Shown here one piece after another: positions 42,914 through 44,905 of a stretch of DNA of 44,905 nt. Numbering within the stretch: position 1 is the stretch's first letter; every line of letters starts with the position of its first letter. Origin of the DNA: an uncultured Alphaproteobacteria bacterium (GTDB taxonomy: Bacteria > Pseudomonadota > Alphaproteobacteria > Rhodobacterales > Rhodobacteraceae); contig CACAAX010000011.1 in assembly GCA_902530595.1 (NCBI GenBank), positions 1-44,905 of the forward strand. The letters run 5' to 3'. Under the pieces are notes generated by a model. The model saw only the letters and a program-made list of their open reading frames with translations, was not told the origin of the DNA and did no database searches. A program made the translations under genes and the position numbers.

Positions 42914-43615
42914 CTAAATTACCTTACAGCTTCCATCATCATTACCAATAATAATTTTAGAAGCCATGTCTATAAATAAACCAACTTCAACAACTCCAAC
43001 AATTTGAAGTAACCCAATAGATAACGTCTTTGGGTCCAGAATTTCATTTAGATGCAAATCAAGAAGGTAATTTTGCTGATCAGTTACATATTTATTTGAC
43101 GCAGATTTCCTGAAAGTAACTTTGGGCATTTGATACCCTAGAGAAATTAAAAATCTTTCTATAGAAGCTTTAATCCTTTCAGAACCAAATTGAACCACTT
43201 CAACTGGCAGGGGAAACTTTCCTAAGTTGGAAACAATTTTTGAAGAGTCAACTATTATGATAAACTGCTTAGAACAACTCGCTACAATTTTTTCCATCAA
43301 AAGCGCACCACCACCCCCTTTAATTAAATTATTTTCAGGATCAACTTCATCCGCTCCATCAATAACGACGTTAAGTTCGTCAACTCGATCAAGATCTATA
43401 ATGCTAATTCCAAGACTGGAAGCGAGATCAGTTGTTTCTGTTGAAGTAGATACTGCAGTTATTGATTGACCATTAAGTATGAAAGTTTCATGGATTTTTT
43501 TAATAAGGTGATTTACAGTTGATCCAGTGCCGAGCCCAATAATTTTCTTTGGATCTATAAATTCCATAGATTTTATGGCTGCAATTTTCTTTCCAGAATT
43601 TATTTTTTTCTCCAC
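42914..43615 (-). CDS. rpiA: ribose-5-phosphate isomerase A
   Basis: Interconverts ribose-5-P and ribulose-5-P. The 233 residues carry IGLGTGSTVNHLIKKI (phosphate loop), VIDGADEVDPENNLIKGGGGALLMEKIVA (catalytic Asp, Glu and Lys) and KFPLPVEVVQFG. Complete and of normal length. 15 nt after the thiamine pyrophosphokinase gene and upstream of gor. Confidence 0.95.
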   Translation of the reverse strand: MEKKINSGKKIAAIKSMEFIDPKKIIGLGTGSTVNHLIKKIHETFILNGQSITAVSTSTETTDLASSLGISIIDLDRVDELNVVIDGADEVDPENNLIKGGGGALLMEKIVASCSKQFIIIVDSSKIVSNLGKFPLPVEVVQFGSERIKASIERFLISLGYQMPKVTFRKSASNKYVTDQQNYLLDLHLNEILDPKTLSIGLLQIVGVVEVGLFIDMASKIIIGNDDGSCKVI

Positions 43616-43630
43616 CTTTGTTGATTAATC

Positions 43631-44293
43631 TTACATCGAATTATAAAAAATATCCAGATGCAGGCTCGAAAATATACCAAGCATCCCTGACCCTTGATAA
43701 GAAATTCTTATGTTTTCACTCGTTGATATATTGGAGGTTCCGATTTTACCCATAGGAGAGAATTTATGGTTCTCAACAGGATACTTCAAACCAACTGCTT
43801 CTACTGTTTTTATTTCATTCAGAGGAAATAAAGAAACACGTGAATTAACAGGCAGTTTAATAGAAAGATCATTTGGCAGGTGAAAAATAACATCTCTTTT
43901 TCCAACCACAAAAATCACGCGTCTATTCTTCACAAGCGATGAACAAACAGCTAAAAAGTGATCTAACCTTTGATCCATGAAGCCTAACGCAATGATTTTT
44001 TTTGACTTAATAAGTGATGTGCACTTATCAAAATCCGTTGAGTCTTGATCTTCAATCTTAATTAATTCACTTCCCTTTCCAACCCACTTTTCCGGAGACC
44101 TTATAGAATCTAAATCCCCGATTATATATTTGGGAACTGTATGCGTTGGCAGAAAATTTGCTCCTCCATCAGCTGCTATCAGATCGTTGGTAAGAGCCAG
44201 GCTTTTTGAAAGAAGAGTTTTGGAAAAGCCTGCACCACCTACTAGCGTTACAGCATCTCCTAATTCAAGTCTTTTTTCAAATTTTTTGGACAT
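43631..44293 (-). CDS. thiN: thiamine pyrophosphokinase
   Basis: Transfers pyrophosphate from ATP to thiamine, giving TPP. The 220 residues include the N-terminal alpha/beta catalytic domain with AADGGANFL, YIIGDLDSI, DQDSTDFDKC (metal-binding acidic residues) and MDQRLDHFLA, then a C-terminal beta domain (KISFSPMG-like LKYPVEN...GTSNIST). No TPP riboswitch is evident in the short upstream gap. Confidence 0.9.
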   Translation of the reverse strand: MSKKFEKRLELGDAVTLVGGAGFSKTLLSKSLALTNDLIAADGGANFLPTHTVPKYIIGDLDSIRSPEKWVGKGSELIKIEDQDSTDFDKCTSLIKSKKIIALGFMDQRLDHFLAVCSSLVKNRRVIFVVGKRDVIFHLPNDLSIKLPVNSRVSLFPLNEIKTVEAVGLKYPVENHKFSPMGKIGTSNISTSENIRISYQGSGMLGIFSSLHLDIFYNSM

Positions 44294-44325
44294 TGCAAAC
44301 GTATTGCGCTTTCACATTTCTTAAA

Positions 44326-44538
44326 TTATTTTTTTTTGTTTGGTTGTCCTATTCCTTTAAATAGAGCTTTGAAAGGCCAAGCCCAAAACACACCTACTAT
44401 AATATATATCAAAAGTTCTATAAATAAGTTTGGTCTTTCAAAAAAAGTAAGCAAGTTCAAAACCAACACTATGTACAAAGGTAACCAAAGCAATAAAACT
44501 AAAAGGGCGAATAATCTTTTTAATCTATATGAAGACAT
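44326..44538 (-). CDS. DUF2842-like small membrane protein
   Basis: The 70 residues have two helices (about 9-29 and 38-58) and a basic tail (GIGQPNKKK). The WLPLYIVLVLNL and YIIVGVFWAWPFKALFKGI pattern resembles DUF2842, which in alphaproteobacteria is commonly next to purA, as here. Function unknown. Confidence 0.7.
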   Translation of the reverse strand: MSSYRLKRLFALLVLLLWLPLYIVLVLNLLTFFERPNLFIELLIYIIVGVFWAWPFKALFKGIGQPNKKK

Positions 44539-44556
44539 CTCTATACTGAATTATTA

Positions 44557-44905
44557 TTAAAATGGGTCATTTATCAAAATAGTTTGGTTTCTTTCTGGCC
44601 CAGTTGAGATTATCGAGACCTCAGTCTCAGAAAGTTCCTCTATCCTTTGAATATACGCCCTTGCCTTTATAGGCATCTGATCAATTTTTTCCAATCCAAC
44701 CGTACTGGTGTTCCAACCATCGATTTCCTCGTATATTGGAGACAGTTTATTTAATAAAGAAGTGGAAACAGGAAAATCCGTATATTCTTCCTTTTCAACT
44801 CTATATCCTACACAAATCTTAATTTTTTCAAGCTTATCTAAAACGTCAATTTTTGTGAGAGCAAGACTAGTAACACCATTAAGCAAACAACTTCTTCTAA
44901 CCAGC
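44557..44905 (-). CDS. purA: adenylosuccinate synthetase, C-terminal part (runs off the window)
   Basis: GTP-dependent ligase converting IMP and aspartate to adenylosuccinate. The C-terminal about 115 residues are visible: LLNGVTSLALTKIDVLDKLE (guanine-binding TKxD), KICVGYRV, the YEEIDGWNTST loop, AYIQRIEEL and the closing STGPERNQTILINDPF. The frame is open to the window edge, so the start lies beyond 44905; internal TTG 44886 is not the start. Confidence 0.96.
   Translation of the reverse strand, partial: LVRRSCLLNGVTSLALTKIDVLDKLEKIKICVGYRVEKEEYTDFPVSTSLLNKLSPIYEEIDGWNTSTVGLEKIDQMPIKARAYIQRIEELSETEVSIISTGPERNQTILINDPF

Overview
The window looks like the chromosome of a low-GC, streamlined, probably marine alphaproteobacterium. 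Supporting this are the gene neighbourhoods hflK-hflC-DUF2065-degP, gor-rpiA, purA-DUF2842, xseA/purD, ispZ-ftsY and ccmABCDG, a GTTC-N7-GTTC LexA operator of the alphaproteobacterial type, and a crotonyl-CoA carboxylase/reductase. The order resembles Rhodobacterales-like genomes, but the exact lineage is inference. Spacing in the core part is very tight, with many 1-20 nt gaps and start/stop overlaps.

Layout. (1) 1-5.9 kb is accessory and partly decayed: fragments of antibiotic-monooxygenase-like genes, a 57-codon truncated copy of the cysteine-rich tail of a lyase-like gene, a membrane-anchored class III nucleotidyl cyclase, small orphan genes, a GST, an NTF2-like protein, the full-length secreted lyase-like protein, a phage-type HTH protein and an AlpA-like regulator with an in-frame stop. 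(2) 5.9-14.8 kb is a visibly GC-richer island. It holds an N-terminally truncated DUF3987 protein, a possible winged-helix protein and a complete type I restriction-modification system (hsdM-hsdS-hsdR). It ends beside the 3' end of tRNA-Ser(GGA), and its left edge cuts into the remnant of a carboxymuconolactone-decarboxylase-like gene. No integrase is visible. (3) 14.9-18.0 kb: an AlaX tRNA-editing protein and a large MscS-type channel. (4) 18.2-29.6 kb: a membrane-lipid and photo-oxidative-stress block. A nine-gene minus-strand run (DUF2182, DUF1326, ccr, class V aminotransferase, photolyase, FAD oxidoreductase, DUF1365, CFA-type methyltransferase, MFS) meets a plus-strand pair (DUF6134, SDR). 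(5) 29.9-32.6 kb: cytochrome c maturation genes ccmABCDG. (6) 32.6-44.9 kb: housekeeping genes ispZ, ftsY, xseA, purD, ferredoxin, degP, DUF2065, hflC, hflK, gor, rpiA, thiamine pyrophosphokinase, DUF2842 and the 3' end of purA.

How the genes fit together. The 18-29.6 kb block resembles the alphaproteobacterial singlet-oxygen-response gene set (photolyase, UfaD-like flavoprotein, DUF1365, CFA-type methyltransferase, MFS, SDR, DUF6134). Here it is joined to ccr, a cysteine-desulfurase-like enzyme and the DUF1326/DUF2182 pair. The most unusual single item is at 37.5 kb: a free-standing 111-residue OB-fold protein that matches only the C-terminus of error-prone polymerase DnaE2/ImuC, with a perfect LexA box ending two bases before its ATG.
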